From: Massilia antarctica
Lineage (GTDB): Bacteria > Pseudomonadota > Gammaproteobacteria > Burkholderiales > Burkholderiaceae_D
Direction: 5' to 3'
Length of the DNA stretch: 64,000 nt
Assembly (NCBI RefSeq): GCF_015689335.1
Contig: NZ_CP065053.1
Location: forward strand, 1,550,001 to 1,614,000
The stretch's first letter is position 1, and the number at the start of each line of letters is the position of its first letter. The translations under genes and the position numbers were made by a program. This document shows positions 52,041 through 60,593 of this stretch, piece by piece. The notes below the pieces were generated by a model. That model saw only the letters and a list, made by a program, of their open reading frames with translations, was not told where the DNA came from and did no database searches.

Positions 52041-53279
52041 ATGGCATTAAATTACATCTGGTCCGGGTTCTTCCTGGTCGGCTTCCTGGCGGCGCTGGCG
52101 CAGTGGATTTTCCTCGGCGATACCGAGATCTTCAAGAAAATCGTCGACGGCACCTTCGAGTCGGCCAAGATGGGCGTGATGGATATTGCCCTGCCCTTGG
52201 CCGGCGTGATGACCTTGTGGCTCGGCATCATGAACATCGGCGAAAAAGCCGGCGCCATCGGCTGGCTGGCCAAGGTGATTTCGCCGTTTTTCTCGCGCAT
52301 CTTTCCGGAAGTACCGAAAGACCACCCGGCCACCGGCCACATGGTGATGAATTTTTCCGCCAACCTGCTCGGACTCGATAACGCCGCTACCCCGTTCGGC
52401 CTGAAGGCCATGGAAAGCTTGCAGACGCTCAACCCTGACAAGGAAACGGCCAGCAATGCCCAGATCATGTTCCTGGTGCTGCACACTTCCGGACTCACGC
52501 TCATTCCCCTGGCCATCATGGCCCAGCGCGCCATTCTCGGCGCCAAGGACCCGTCCGACATCTTCATTCCCTGCATGATCGCCACCTACGTGGCTACCTT
52601 GACCGGCATCATCGTGGTGTCGATCAAGCAGCGCATCAACCTGCTCAACCGGGTCGTGCTCGGCTGGCTGGGTGGAATGACGGCCGCCATCTGCTCCCTG
52701 GTCTTCTTTTTCACCACCTACCTGACCAAGCCGGAAATCGAACTGGTGTCGCGCGTGGCGAGCAACCTGATCCTGTTCTCGATCATCATCGTCTTCATCC
52801 TCGGCGCCATGCGCAAGCAGGTCAATGTGTACGAAGCCTTCATCGAAGGCGCCAAAGGCGGCATCCAGACCTCGCTGACCATCATTCCCTACTTGGTGGG
52901 GATGCTGGTGGCGATCAGCGTGATCCGCAATTCGGGTGTGCTCGGCTTTGTCGTGCGCGGGCTGGAGTGGGTGTTCGTCAACCTCGGCATGCGCACCGAA
53001 TTCACGCCGGCGCTGCCGACCGCGCTGATGAAGCCGCTTTCCGGCAGCGGGTCGAAGGCGATGATGATCGATGCCATGACCACCTACGGCGTCGATTCCT
53101 TCGTCGGGCGCCTGGCCTGCATTTTCCAGGGCTCGGCCGACACCACCTTTTACATCGTGGCGCTGTACTTCGGTTCGGTGGGCATCCGCAAGACGCGCTA
53201 TGCGATTTCGGCCGGCCTGATCGCCGACTTCGCCGGCATCGTCGCCGCCATCTTCGTCGCTTACCTGTTCTTCGCTTGA
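52041..53279 (+). CDS. Fused SpmA/SpmB-like nucleoside-recognition (Gate) membrane protein
   Basis: A 412-aa polytopic membrane protein with two Gate domains, which are separate SpmA and SpmB proteins in Bacillus. The N-terminal half has DIALPLAGVMTLWLGIMNIG and MNFSANLLGLDNAATPFGLK. The C-terminal half has SLTIIPYLVGMLVAISVIRN and PLSGSGSKAMMIDAMTTYG. The transported ligand is unknown. The start at 52041 gives MALNYIWSGFF. It is 2 bp upstream of dacB, which hints at a role in cell-wall metabolism. Confidence 0.88.
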   Translation: MALNYIWSGFFLVGFLAALAQWIFLGDTEIFKKIVDGTFESAKMGVMDIALPLAGVMTLWLGIMNIGEKAGAIGWLAKVISPFFSRIFPEVPKDHPATGHMVMNFSANLLGLDNAATPFGLKAMESLQTLNPDKETASNAQIMFLVLHTSGLTLIPLAIMAQRAILGAKDPSDIFIPCMIATYVATLTGIIVVSIKQRINLLNRVVLGWLGGMTAAICSLVFFFTTYLTKPEIELVSRVASNLILFSIIIVFILGAMRKQVNVYEAFIEGAKGGIQTSLTIIPYLVGMLVAISVIRNSGVLGFVVRGLEWVFVNLGMRTEFTPALPTALMKPLSGSGSKAMMIDAMTTYGVDSFVGRLACIFQGSADTTFYIVALYFGSVGIRKTRYAISAGLIADFAGIVAAIFVAYLFFA

Positions 53280-53281
53280 TC

Positions 53282-54763
53282 ATGACAATCGCCATGCTGC
53301 GCCCGCTTGCCCTCGCCATCCTGCTGGCTTTTACCCAAGCCGCCAGCGCCCAGTTGCCGGCGCCGGTCAGCCAGTTGCTGTTTGATGTCAACATTCCCGA
53401 AGATGCCATGAGCGCGCTGGTGCTGCGCGGCGACACGGCACTGCTGTCGCACCTGGCCGAGCGTCCGCTCAATCCCGCCTCGACCATGAAAGTGCTGACC
53501 ACGATGGTCGCGCTCGACCAGCTGGGACCGGCGTTTCGCGGACGCACCGAACTGCGCAGCGCGGCCAGCATGAGCGGCGACGTGCTGCGCGGCGACATGG
53601 TGCTGCGCGGCGGGGCTGATGCCGACTTCAGCGGCGACGTGCTCGAACGCATGCTGCAATCCTTGCGCAACCAGGGCATCCGCAAGATCGATGGGCGCCT
53701 GGTGCTGGATCGCCAGTTGTTCAACCCGGCGCGGCCCGACATCGGCGCGCCGCAGTTCGACGAATCGCCGGAGGCTTACACCAACGTGATTCCCGACGCG
53801 CTGATGGTCAACAAGAACATGCTCGAACTCGACCTGCGCTCGACTGGCGGCAAGGTGGAGGCGGTCGCCTGGCCGGCACTCGACGGCGTGACGATCAGCT
53901 CGGCCATGACCCTGGTCGACGCCGACTGCGGCAGCTGGGCCAATGGCTGGAAGCAGCCGGACGTGCAGCGCGACCGGCTGGGCAAGATCACAGTACTGCT
54001 CAAGGGCAGCTTTCCGAAATTCTGCGCCAAGTCTTACCGGGTCAACGTGCTCGACCGGCAGGATTACCTTGACCGCCTGTTTCGCGCCACCTGGAAACGC
54101 CTGGGCGGCGTGCTGGCGGGCGACACTATCGAAGCGGCCAGCCCGCCGGCCACGCGCCTGCTGGCCGAGCATGTGTCGCGCGCCTTGCCCGACATCGTGC
54201 GCGACTACAACAAGAGTTCCGACAACACCCTGGCGCGCACCGTGTTCCTGACCCTGGGCAGCCTGGAAGCCGATCCGGTGGTGGGCAGCCGCGCGCTGGC
54301 CGTCATCCCGGGCGAGACCACCGCGGCGCGCGCCGAGCGGACCGTGCGCGACTGGATGCGCGCGCACGCCATCGACGATACCGGACTGGTGCTGGAAAAC
54401 GGATCGGGCCTCTCGCGCATCGAGCGCATCAGTGCGATGCAGATGGGCGGCGTACTGCAAGCGGGGCTGCGCAGCAACTGGTCGCCGGAATTTCTGAGCA
54501 GCCTGCCGATTGCGGCGGTGGACGGCACCCTGCGCAAGCGGCTCGGCGACAGCCCGGCGGCCCAGCGCGCGCGCCTGAAAACCGGCACCTTGCGCAATGT
54601 GGTGGCGGTGGCCGGCTATGTGCGCGATGCAAGCGGGCAGCAATGCGTGGTGGTGGCCATGATCAACAGCGAGCTGATTGGAAACGGCAAGGGCCGCGCC
54701 GTGCTCGATGCGCTGGTCGATTGGGTGGCGCGTTCGGGTGTGGCGCCGGTACAGCTACCCTGA
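53282..54763 (+). CDS. dacB: D-alanyl-D-alanine carboxypeptidase/endopeptidase (PBP4)
   Basis: A 493-aa peptidase S13 protein. A signal peptide ends at ASAQ (residue 24). The active-site SxxK is S67-T-M-K70 (NPASTMKVLTT), the SxN motif is in NKSSDNTLAR and the KTG motif in ARLKTGTLRNVV. A large insert between SxxK and SxN is typical of class C PBPs. It trims cross-links and D-Ala from peptidoglycan in the periplasm. A second Met at 53294 could be the start. It is coupled with the Spm-like gene. Confidence 0.95.
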   Translation: MTIAMLRPLALAILLAFTQAASAQLPAPVSQLLFDVNIPEDAMSALVLRGDTALLSHLAERPLNPASTMKVLTTMVALDQLGPAFRGRTELRSAASMSGDVLRGDMVLRGGADADFSGDVLERMLQSLRNQGIRKIDGRLVLDRQLFNPARPDIGAPQFDESPEAYTNVIPDALMVNKNMLELDLRSTGGKVEAVAWPALDGVTISSAMTLVDADCGSWANGWKQPDVQRDRLGKITVLLKGSFPKFCAKSYRVNVLDRQDYLDRLFRATWKRLGGVLAGDTIEAASPPATRLLAEHVSRALPDIVRDYNKSSDNTLARTVFLTLGSLEADPVVGSRALAVIPGETTAARAERTVRDWMRAHAIDDTGLVLENGSGLSRIERISAMQMGGVLQAGLRSNWSPEFLSSLPIAAVDGTLRKRLGDSPAAQRARLKTGTLRNVVAVAGYVRDASGQQCVVVAMINSELIGNGKGRAVLDALVDWVARSGVAPVQLP

Positions 54764-54875
54764 TCGCCCGCCGCGCCGGTCAGTGAACAGTTTGCGCGAA
54801 TGCTGATCGTTGATGCCTTCCAGAAGGACTTCGATCACGAAGCGGTCTTCCAAGGTTTTAAGGATTGGTCGCGCC

Positions 54876-55153
54876 TTATGCCACGTCCGTCCCCTCGTCG
54901 AGGATCCGCAGGAAGGCCTCATAGGCATACACCCGGCCGCGCCGTTTGCCGGTGACCTCGCGTATCACCTGCAATTTTTCCAGTCCAGCCATCGCGTTGT
55001 TGACGGTCGGCATGCTCAACCCGGTACGTTCGCACACCCGAGCTGCGCTGACGGAACCGGTGGCAAGGGAGGCGGCACATAGGCTTGTACTCTCTCGTCA
55101 AATGCCATGGTGGTGATGTAGCGGCCGAGTCGGCTGGCATGAAGAGCGTTCAT
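54876..55153 (-). pseudogene. Fic-family gene remnant with large internal deletion
   Basis: The first 32 codons (MNALHASRLGRYITTMAFDE then RVQAYVPPPLPP) match Fic N-termini, with GAGGAG 8 nt upstream. The frame then breaks, and a shifted frame reads SAARVCERTGLSMPTVNNAM and LEKLQVIREVTGKRRGRVYA, the C-terminal winged helix of Fic proteins, ending at 54876. The whole Fic AMP-transfer domain (HPFxDGNGR) is missing. Downstream, on the same strand, about 30 coding-like residues (ILKTLEDRFVIEVLLEGIND) hint at a further remnant. Confidence 0.8.
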
Positions 55154-55710
55154 TGGAGCAGCTCCTCAATAGTGGTCGCCCCTAATTAGGTTGGCCTGAA
55201 TAGGGTATTTTTTTGTTTAAATTCTACGAGAATTTTTAATTAATGACGGAAAAAGGCGTGGAACCGCTCCTGCGCTGCTCCGAAAGAAAGGTACGGTGGA
55301 TGCCTGTGGGCCGGCCAAACATAGAACCAAAGTTCTTAGGATGCAGCCGTTTTCCCAAGTGCAAGCACACTGAAAATTTCGTAGTGAAGAAATGACCCGA
55401 CTTCGGCTCCCACGACGCCGACAAGGACGTGTCGAAAGCCCAGGGCGGCTTCGAGCCTAAGCTGATGACAGAAGTACCTGTCACTCCCGACGCGCCTGCG
55501 CTACGCAGCCGCCACTCCCTTGGGAGTATCTCATCTTATGCACATCATGTAGGCAAACGCTGCCCTCGCGGCAGTCCATGAATTCACAAGCGGAAATTGG
55601 AATTTCGATGCTGAAATAGAGTAATTTTTTTGCTGCGATATGATATTTTTTCGGGAACTTTATTTCTAGGCAAATTGTCTATTGCTGAGTCAGTAACATT
55701 TGGAGACTCA
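55154..55710. other. AT-rich gene-poor region before the export locus
   Basis: This region is less GC-rich than the rest of the window. It holds the zinc-finger ORF (55243-55395), and after it a short coding-like stretch in one frame (SHDADKDVSKAQGGFEPKLM) that I cannot place. The bacteriocin-like operon's promoter should be in 55590-55700; TATGAT at 55639 is a possible -10 but no good -35 was found. Confidence 0.55.
55243..55395 (+). CDS. Short topoisomerase-type zinc-finger ORF, probable remnant
   Basis: A 50-aa frame with FLGCSRFPKCKHTENF, which resembles the second half of a topoisomerase C4 zinc finger (F-x-G-C-S-x-[FY]-P-x-C). Only one further Cys (LLRCSERK) is found where a C-x2-C pair would be expected, so the finger is incomplete. 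No ribosome-binding site is evident. It is probably a fragment next to the decayed fic gene. Confidence 0.35.
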   Translation: MTEKGVEPLLRCSERKVRWMPVGRPNIEPKFLGCSRFPKCKHTENFVVKK

Positions 55711-56973
55711 GTGAACGTTGCGCCAATACGAATTGAAGTGATCGAGGCCCGCCGCACGCGCAAAGCCGGTGCGATCGTGCTTGCGCGCCCGGTTCCCATG
55801 AAAGTTGCTGCAGGCTGCGGCGTTGCCGTCGTGCTGGCACTCGGGCTGCTGCTCGGTTTTGCCGAGTACAGCAGCAAGGTGCGTGTGACCGGCCAACTGG
55901 TCTACGCGGGCGGCGCCATCAAGGTTGTCGTCCCTCAGTTCGGCCGGATCACGACGTGCCACGTCCAAGAGGGAGATACGGTCAAAGCCGGCCAGGTGCT
56001 GTTCGACCTCTCTGCCGAGCGGGTGGGGGAATCAGGCTCTATCGATGCACGTATTGGCGCCTCGCTCGCCGTGCGGCGCGAGCAGATCATCCAGCGTCGG
56101 GACGCCACGCTCCAGCAGCTGACGCTGCGCGCCGCCGCCCTGGCCGATCAGCAGCGCCTGGTCAAGGCCGAGCTGGCGACACATCTCGGCGCCATCGCCA
56201 TCCAGGATGAGCTGGTCAAAAGTGCGCAGACCTCTTTCGATCGATACGACAAGCTCGCTCAACAGGACTTCGTAGCGCCCGCTCTGCTGGCGCAGTACAA
56301 GAACGCCCTGAATGTCGAGCTGGCGAAGCGCAATTCCCTCACGATTCAACTGAGCAGCGCACGCGGCACTTTGCTCCAGGTGCAGAATGAAGCCGAGTCA
56401 CTTGGCACGCGTGAAAGGATCGCTGTTACCGAAGCTGAACAGAGCCTGGCAATGGTAGAGCAGGACGCGGCCGAGCACGACGGCCGCAGCACGCTGCGCG
56501 TCACGGCGCCGGCAGCGGGCACCGTGACGGCATTGGGCTATGCCGTGGGGCAGTCGGTCCAGGCGGGGGCGGTACTGGCCACCGTGCTTCCGGAGGGCAG
56601 TGTGCTTGAGGCGAAGCTGCTGATCCCCTCGCAGGCGAAATCGTCGGTGGCCGTGGGCCAGCAGGTGCAATTGCGAATCGATGCATTCCCGTATCAGAAA
56701 TACGGTGTGGTAGCCGGTACGGTGAAGCAGGTGGAACTGAATCCAATCAATGACAGCGCACGGGCGCCGGATGCCCCGAATAGCCATGACACCCCAATGT
56801 ACCGGGCGACCGTGGCAATGTCGACAAACTCCCTGGTGATGTACGGCAAGCCAAAGCAATTTGAGCCCGGCCTGACGCTCGAAGCCGATATCTTCCACGA
56901 TCGTAGAAAACTAATTGAGTGGCTCATCGACCCGCTCGTCAGCGTCGCACGGGATCGAACCCCAGCGAGGTGA
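55711..56973 (+). CDS. HlyD-family periplasmic adaptor of a bacteriocin exporter
   Basis: A 420-aa membrane-fusion protein that links an inner-membrane ABC exporter to an outer-membrane channel. A cytoplasmic N-terminus of the CvaA type (IEVIEARRTRKAGAIVLARP) leads into one membrane span (VAAGCGVAVVLALGLLLGFA). The lipoyl half-motifs (GRITTCHVQEGDTVKAGQVL; LRVTAPAAGTVTALGYAVGQ) flank a coiled-coil hairpin. GTG at 55711 is preferred, with GGAG 5 nt upstream; the TTG at 55630 adds unlike residues. It is the first gene of the export locus. No TolC-like gene is nearby. Confidence 0.9.
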   Translation: MNVAPIRIEVIEARRTRKAGAIVLARPVPMKVAAGCGVAVVLALGLLLGFAEYSSKVRVTGQLVYAGGAIKVVVPQFGRITTCHVQEGDTVKAGQVLFDLSAERVGESGSIDARIGASLAVRREQIIQRRDATLQQLTLRAAALADQQRLVKAELATHLGAIAIQDELVKSAQTSFDRYDKLAQQDFVAPALLAQYKNALNVELAKRNSLTIQLSSARGTLLQVQNEAESLGTRERIAVTEAEQSLAMVEQDAAEHDGRSTLRVTAPAAGTVTALGYAVGQSVQAGAVLATVLPEGSVLEAKLLIPSQAKSSVAVGQQVQLRIDAFPYQKYGVVAGTVKQVELNPINDSARAPDAPNSHDTPMYRATVAMSTNSLVMYGKPKQFEPGLTLEADIFHDRRKLIEWLIDPLVSVARDRTPAR

Positions 56974-57069
56974 AGACCAGGATGGCGAAGATTGGCGCCG
57001 CGAGCATCACAAACGCCACAACACCGTGTCAGCGCGGGGCACGGATTTAAACCAATGATGGGAGAGTGT

Positions 57070-57705
57070 ATGCAAGTGCTGGACAAGGAAGTGTTGCGTC
57101 AACTGGTTGGTGGGTCCGAACCTGACGGCGGCCAGCCCGGCGGTGAGGGTGGTGGCGGTCTGCCTGGGTCGGGCGGTGACGGTGGCGGGAGTGGCTTCGT
57201 CTACGACATTATGGCGGTCGGTATCGAAGGTGGTGCGGACGCTGTCGTAGAAATCAAGGGTGTGTCCTTGGTGCTGGAACAGCAGGCGCCACCGATTCAA
57301 GTTCACCAGCCGGGCGAAGCGCCTTGGGAAGGCGGGGCTTACCTTGGCGCTTGGGTTGAGCCAGGGCCGCTGAGTTTCGATCACCAAGCATTCGATACTG
57401 CGCTCATCGGTGCCGCTGCACGAGTAGCAGGAGCCGCAACGGCAGCAATCGTCACAGGTGCACTCGAAGGAATGGGCGTTGGTGCCGCCGCCGGCCCAGG
57501 TGGCGCAGTTGCTGGCATCGTCATCGGGGCCTTCGTCGGAGCTGGGACATACTATTTGCTCCAGCGCGATCACCCTACAGGCCACTTTGAAGGGCCAGGT
57601 TCTTATCCGCGCCAGATCCCAATCATGGGGCCTGCGCCTGCTGAAACGCAGATCGTGGCTCACCCCGTGTATGGGAATGACCGCGTAATGCAGATGGCCG
57701 CCTAA
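57070..57705 (+). CDS. Double-glycine-leader precursor, large Gly-rich bacteriocin-like protein
   Basis: A 211-aa protein with no Cys. The N-terminus MQVLDKEVLRQLVGG is a textbook double-glycine leader (Leu at -4, -7 and -12, Gly-Gly at -2/-1), cut by C39 peptidases. The mature part (about 196 aa) starts with a flexible Gly/Pro segment (SEPDGGQPGGEGGGGLPGS), continues with a mixed central region (IEGGADAVVEIKGVSLVLEQ) and has a long small-residue hydrophobic stretch (about residues 113-165: ALIGAAARVAGAATAAIVTG; VAGIVIGAFVGAGTYYLL) like that of pore-forming bacteriocins. GGGAGAG is just upstream of the ATG. The size is well above usual class II bacteriocins. Activity is inferred, not shown. 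Confidence 0.75.
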   Translation: MQVLDKEVLRQLVGGSEPDGGQPGGEGGGGLPGSGGDGGGSGFVYDIMAVGIEGGADAVVEIKGVSLVLEQQAPPIQVHQPGEAPWEGGAYLGAWVEPGPLSFDHQAFDTALIGAAARVAGAATAAIVTGALEGMGVGAAAGPGGAVAGIVIGAFVGAGTYYLLQRDHPTGHFEGPGSYPRQIPIMGPAPAETQIVAHPVYGNDRVMQMAA

Positions 57706-57756
57706 TCCAGCAATTGCAGCCGCGATGCACATTGCGGCTGCTTCCAGGAGCCCGTA

Positions 57757-58320
57757 ATGATAGGTTATCAAAAAAGTACCGACGAACTACCCGACCAACC
57801 GCCACCGCCTTTCACCTTGTCTGCTGTCGAGCGGGATCATAGTCTGTGGCGCTACTTCTGGCCCTTTCTCACAGGCCGCATGTTTGCATGGGTCATTTGT
57901 CTTCTTGCGGTAGGGGCACTGGCAGTGTCGGGGGCTGTGCTGCTTTGGGCCTCCGATCCCCGTGTCTTGCCTTGGGCGCTTGTAGGCGCCATGAGCGGTG
58001 GCTTGTGGATGGGACCATACCGCTTCCTTCCTGAAAAGTTGACCATCACGACGCGCCGTGATCCGACCCCCTTAATTCGGGAGGTCGCCGAGCGCATGCT
58101 CGAAGATTTTAACTATATCGTCGATAACGAAAAATCCAGCGAAGCGCATGTTCATTTTCGGCATCGGCACAGCGTGAAAAATGAGTGGATTTTTTGGTCT
58201 GAACAGGATGTGGATTTATGGCGATACAGCGACAACAGGATCGAACTGCGTGGCCCCCGGCACATTCTTGCGGCGGTGCGCGAGCATTTGCGCGGCAATC
58301 TCTGGAAGCTCAGGAACTGA
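57757..58320 (+). CDS. Small membrane protein, candidate immunity protein
   Basis: A 187-aa protein. Residues about 40-85 form two membrane spans (MFAWVICLLAVGALAVSGAV; LPWALVGAMSGGLWMG), followed by a soluble 100-residue cytoplasmic-looking domain (IREVAERMLEDFNYIVDNEK; IFWSEQDVDLWRYSDNRIEL). I do not recognise the family. The position between the precursor gene and the exporter gene (1 bp before it) is where immunity proteins are often found, so that role is a guess. Confidence 0.6.
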   Translation: MIGYQKSTDELPDQPPPPFTLSAVERDHSLWRYFWPFLTGRMFAWVICLLAVGALAVSGAVLLWASDPRVLPWALVGAMSGGLWMGPYRFLPEKLTITTRRDPTPLIREVAERMLEDFNYIVDNEKSSEAHVHFRHRHSVKNEWIFWSEQDVDLWRYSDNRIELRGPRHILAAVREHLRGNLWKLRN

Positions 58321-58321
58321 T

Positions 58322-60475
58322 ATGAGCTACTCTTCCTTTCGCGGCGGGCACTTGCCGCTGATCCTCCAGACGGAGGTAGCCGAGTGTGGCCTGTCGTGCC
58401 TGGCCATGGTCGCCTCATACCTGGGCTTGCGTACCGATTTGGCCACCTTGCGAGGGCGGTTTGCCGTGTCCCTCAATGGGACCAGTATGCTGACCTTGAC
58501 CGAGTACGCGGACCGGCTGCGCCTGTCCAGCCGGGCGCTGTCGTTGAGCCTGGACGAATTGCGCGATCTTAAAACCCCGGCCATCCTGCATTGGGGATTA
58601 AATCATTTCGTAGTGTTGCGCCGTGCCACGGCCAAGAAAGTGGTGATACACGACCCGGCCGTTGGCGTGCGTCATCTATCGTACGCAGAAATTAGCCGCG
58701 AATTCACCGGGAACGCACTCGAACTGGAGCGCGCTACTGAATTCAGCCCCGTCGATGAGCGGCGCAAAGTATCGGTGAAAGCGTTGATTGGCAAGCTCGA
58801 TGGCTGGTGGCGATCGTTCAGTCTATTGTTCGCCATTGCGCTCGGGCTGGAACTCCTGACGCTGGCCGCACCCAGGTTCAACCAATTTATGATTGATGAC
58901 GTACTGATGTCGAACGACGCCAGCCTGCGCAATGTGCTGATGCTCGGGCTGGCCCTGCTTATCCTGATGCAGAGCGCGCTCTCGTACATGCGGAGCACCA
59001 CCATCCTGTACCTCACAACGCACCTGAACCTGCAATGGGTCAGCGATGTCTTCGGACGGATGGTGCGCCTGCCCATGCACTGGTTCGAGAAACGCCAGCT
59101 CGGTGACGTCATGTCGCGCTTCGGTTCGGTCGGCCCAATCCAGGACTTGTTGACCACGCGCGCCATCAGCGCCGTCCTCGACGGAATTATGGCAACCTTG
59201 ACGATGGGCATGATGATCCTCTACAGCCCCCTTCTGGCAGGCGTGGTCGGCCTGACCGTCGCCCTCTATGCCATCCTGAGAGCGCTGTTCTACCGCCCAC
59301 TGCGCGATGCCAACCTGGAAGGCTTGGCGCTCGCAGCCAAGGAACAGACCTGTCTCATGGAAACCATCCGAGCGATAGGCCCGATCAAGCTGTTCGGGCG
59401 AGAACTCGACCGCCGCGCCCATTGGCTTTCGATGAAGACCGACACGGTCAACCGTCATGTGCGTACGCAGGTGATGGGCCTGTGGTTCAGCAACATCAAC
59501 ACCACGATCGGCGCCCTTTCTGCGGCTCTGGTTCTATGGCTCGGCGCCGGTCTGGTGATGAAAGGCGAGTTCACGGTGGGTATGCTGATCGCCCTGACGG
59601 TCTACAGCGGCATGTTCACGGCGCGCATGAGCGCCCTGATCAATGTGTTCGTCGACTACAAGATGCTGTCTTTGCATTGCGAACGCCTGGCCGATATTGT
59701 TCTGGAGCCCGGAGAAAACGACGTGGAGCATGCGCAGGATGTCGATCAGCTAATTCCCAAACTGGAGCTGGTCAATGTCTGCTACCGCTATGGCGACAAT
59801 GAGCCGTGGGTGCTGCGCAGCATCAACTTAACCATTGAACCAGGGGAGTCGGTAGCGATCGTGGGTGCCTCCGGCTGCGGCAAAACAACGCTGATCAAGC
59901 TGCTGATGGGAAGCCTGCAGCCAACCTATGGGGAGATTCGCTATGGGGGCATCCCGATCCCCCAGCTCGGAGTTCGCGGCTATCGCCGTGCGCTGGCGGC
60001 TGTCATGCAGGACGATGTGTTGCTGTCCGGTTCGCTCAAGGAAAACATCTGCTTCCACGCTGAGCGGCCCGACATGGCGCACATCAAACACTGCGCACAA
60101 CTTGCGCGGGTCGACGCCGATATCGAGCGCATGCAGATGCACTATGAAACCATCATCGCGGATATGGGGAGTAGTCTGTCCGGCGGCCAAAAGCAGCGAG
60201 TACTGCTGGCACGGGCGCTGTATAAGCGGCCCAAGATCCTGGTGATGGACGAGGCGACCAGTGCGCTCGATGTCCTACTGGAGCGTGAGGTCAACGCCGC
60301 CATCGCGGCTCTCGACATGACGCGCATCATCGTGGCGCATCGGCCAGAAACCATTGCATCCGCACGCCGCATGATCGCGTTACAGGATGGCGCGATTGTC
60401 TTTGATGGGCCGATTTCGACTACGCCGCCACCAGACGCGTCGGCTGAGCCTAAGGCCGAGCTGGCTAGCGCCTAA
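58322..60475 (+). CDS. Peptidase-containing ABC exporter (C39 peptidase, PCAT)
   Basis: A 717-aa exporter that cuts the double-glycine leader and pumps the product out. The N-terminal C39 domain has the catalytic Cys in TEVAECGLSCLAMVASYLG, His in LNHFVVLRR and Asp in VIHDPAVGV. A six-helix membrane domain follows. The ATPase has Walker A GASGCGKTT, signature LSGGQKQRVLLARAL and Walker B ILVMDEATSALD. It begins 1 bp after the membrane-protein gene and is followed by a terminator. Its close relatives are CvaB/RaxB-type transporters. Confidence 0.95.
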   Translation: MSYSSFRGGHLPLILQTEVAECGLSCLAMVASYLGLRTDLATLRGRFAVSLNGTSMLTLTEYADRLRLSSRALSLSLDELRDLKTPAILHWGLNHFVVLRRATAKKVVIHDPAVGVRHLSYAEISREFTGNALELERATEFSPVDERRKVSVKALIGKLDGWWRSFSLLFAIALGLELLTLAAPRFNQFMIDDVLMSNDASLRNVLMLGLALLILMQSALSYMRSTTILYLTTHLNLQWVSDVFGRMVRLPMHWFEKRQLGDVMSRFGSVGPIQDLLTTRAISAVLDGIMATLTMGMMILYSPLLAGVVGLTVALYAILRALFYRPLRDANLEGLALAAKEQTCLMETIRAIGPIKLFGRELDRRAHWLSMKTDTVNRHVRTQVMGLWFSNINTTIGALSAALVLWLGAGLVMKGEFTVGMLIALTVYSGMFTARMSALINVFVDYKMLSLHCERLADIVLEPGENDVEHAQDVDQLIPKLELVNVCYRYGDNEPWVLRSINLTIEPGESVAIVGASGCGKTTLIKLLMGSLQPTYGEIRYGGIPIPQLGVRGYRRALAAVMQDDVLLSGSLKENICFHAERPDMAHIKHCAQLARVDADIERMQMHYETIIADMGSSLSGGQKQRVLLARALYKRPKILVMDEATSALDVLLEREVNAAIAALDMTRIIVAHRPETIASARRMIALQDGAIVFDGPISTTPPPDASAEPKAELASA

Positions 60476-60478
60476 AAA

Positions 60479-60515
60479 CGAGCAAGGCCGGGTTCTCCCG
60501 GCCTTGTTTGCTTAT
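60479..60515 (+). terminator. Rho-independent terminator of the export operon
   Basis: The stem CAAGGCCGGG / CCCGGCCTTG with loop TTCT (60483-60506) lies a few bases after the exporter stop and is followed by TTTGCTTATT. Flanking AGC/GCT bases could lengthen the stem. Confidence 0.85.
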
Positions 60516-60593
60516 TGTTCTAGTCTGGGACTTCTTCCAATAGCCTGTCACAACCCTGCCATTTCTCATCACCAATCCTTCGGCCGTTGCATC

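Noticed and set aside
56982..57050. A 22-codon frame starting with AKIGAASIT just before the precursor gene
   Set aside because: The preceding AGG is too close to the ATG, and the peptide has no leader or conserved feature. It is more likely untranslated spacer.
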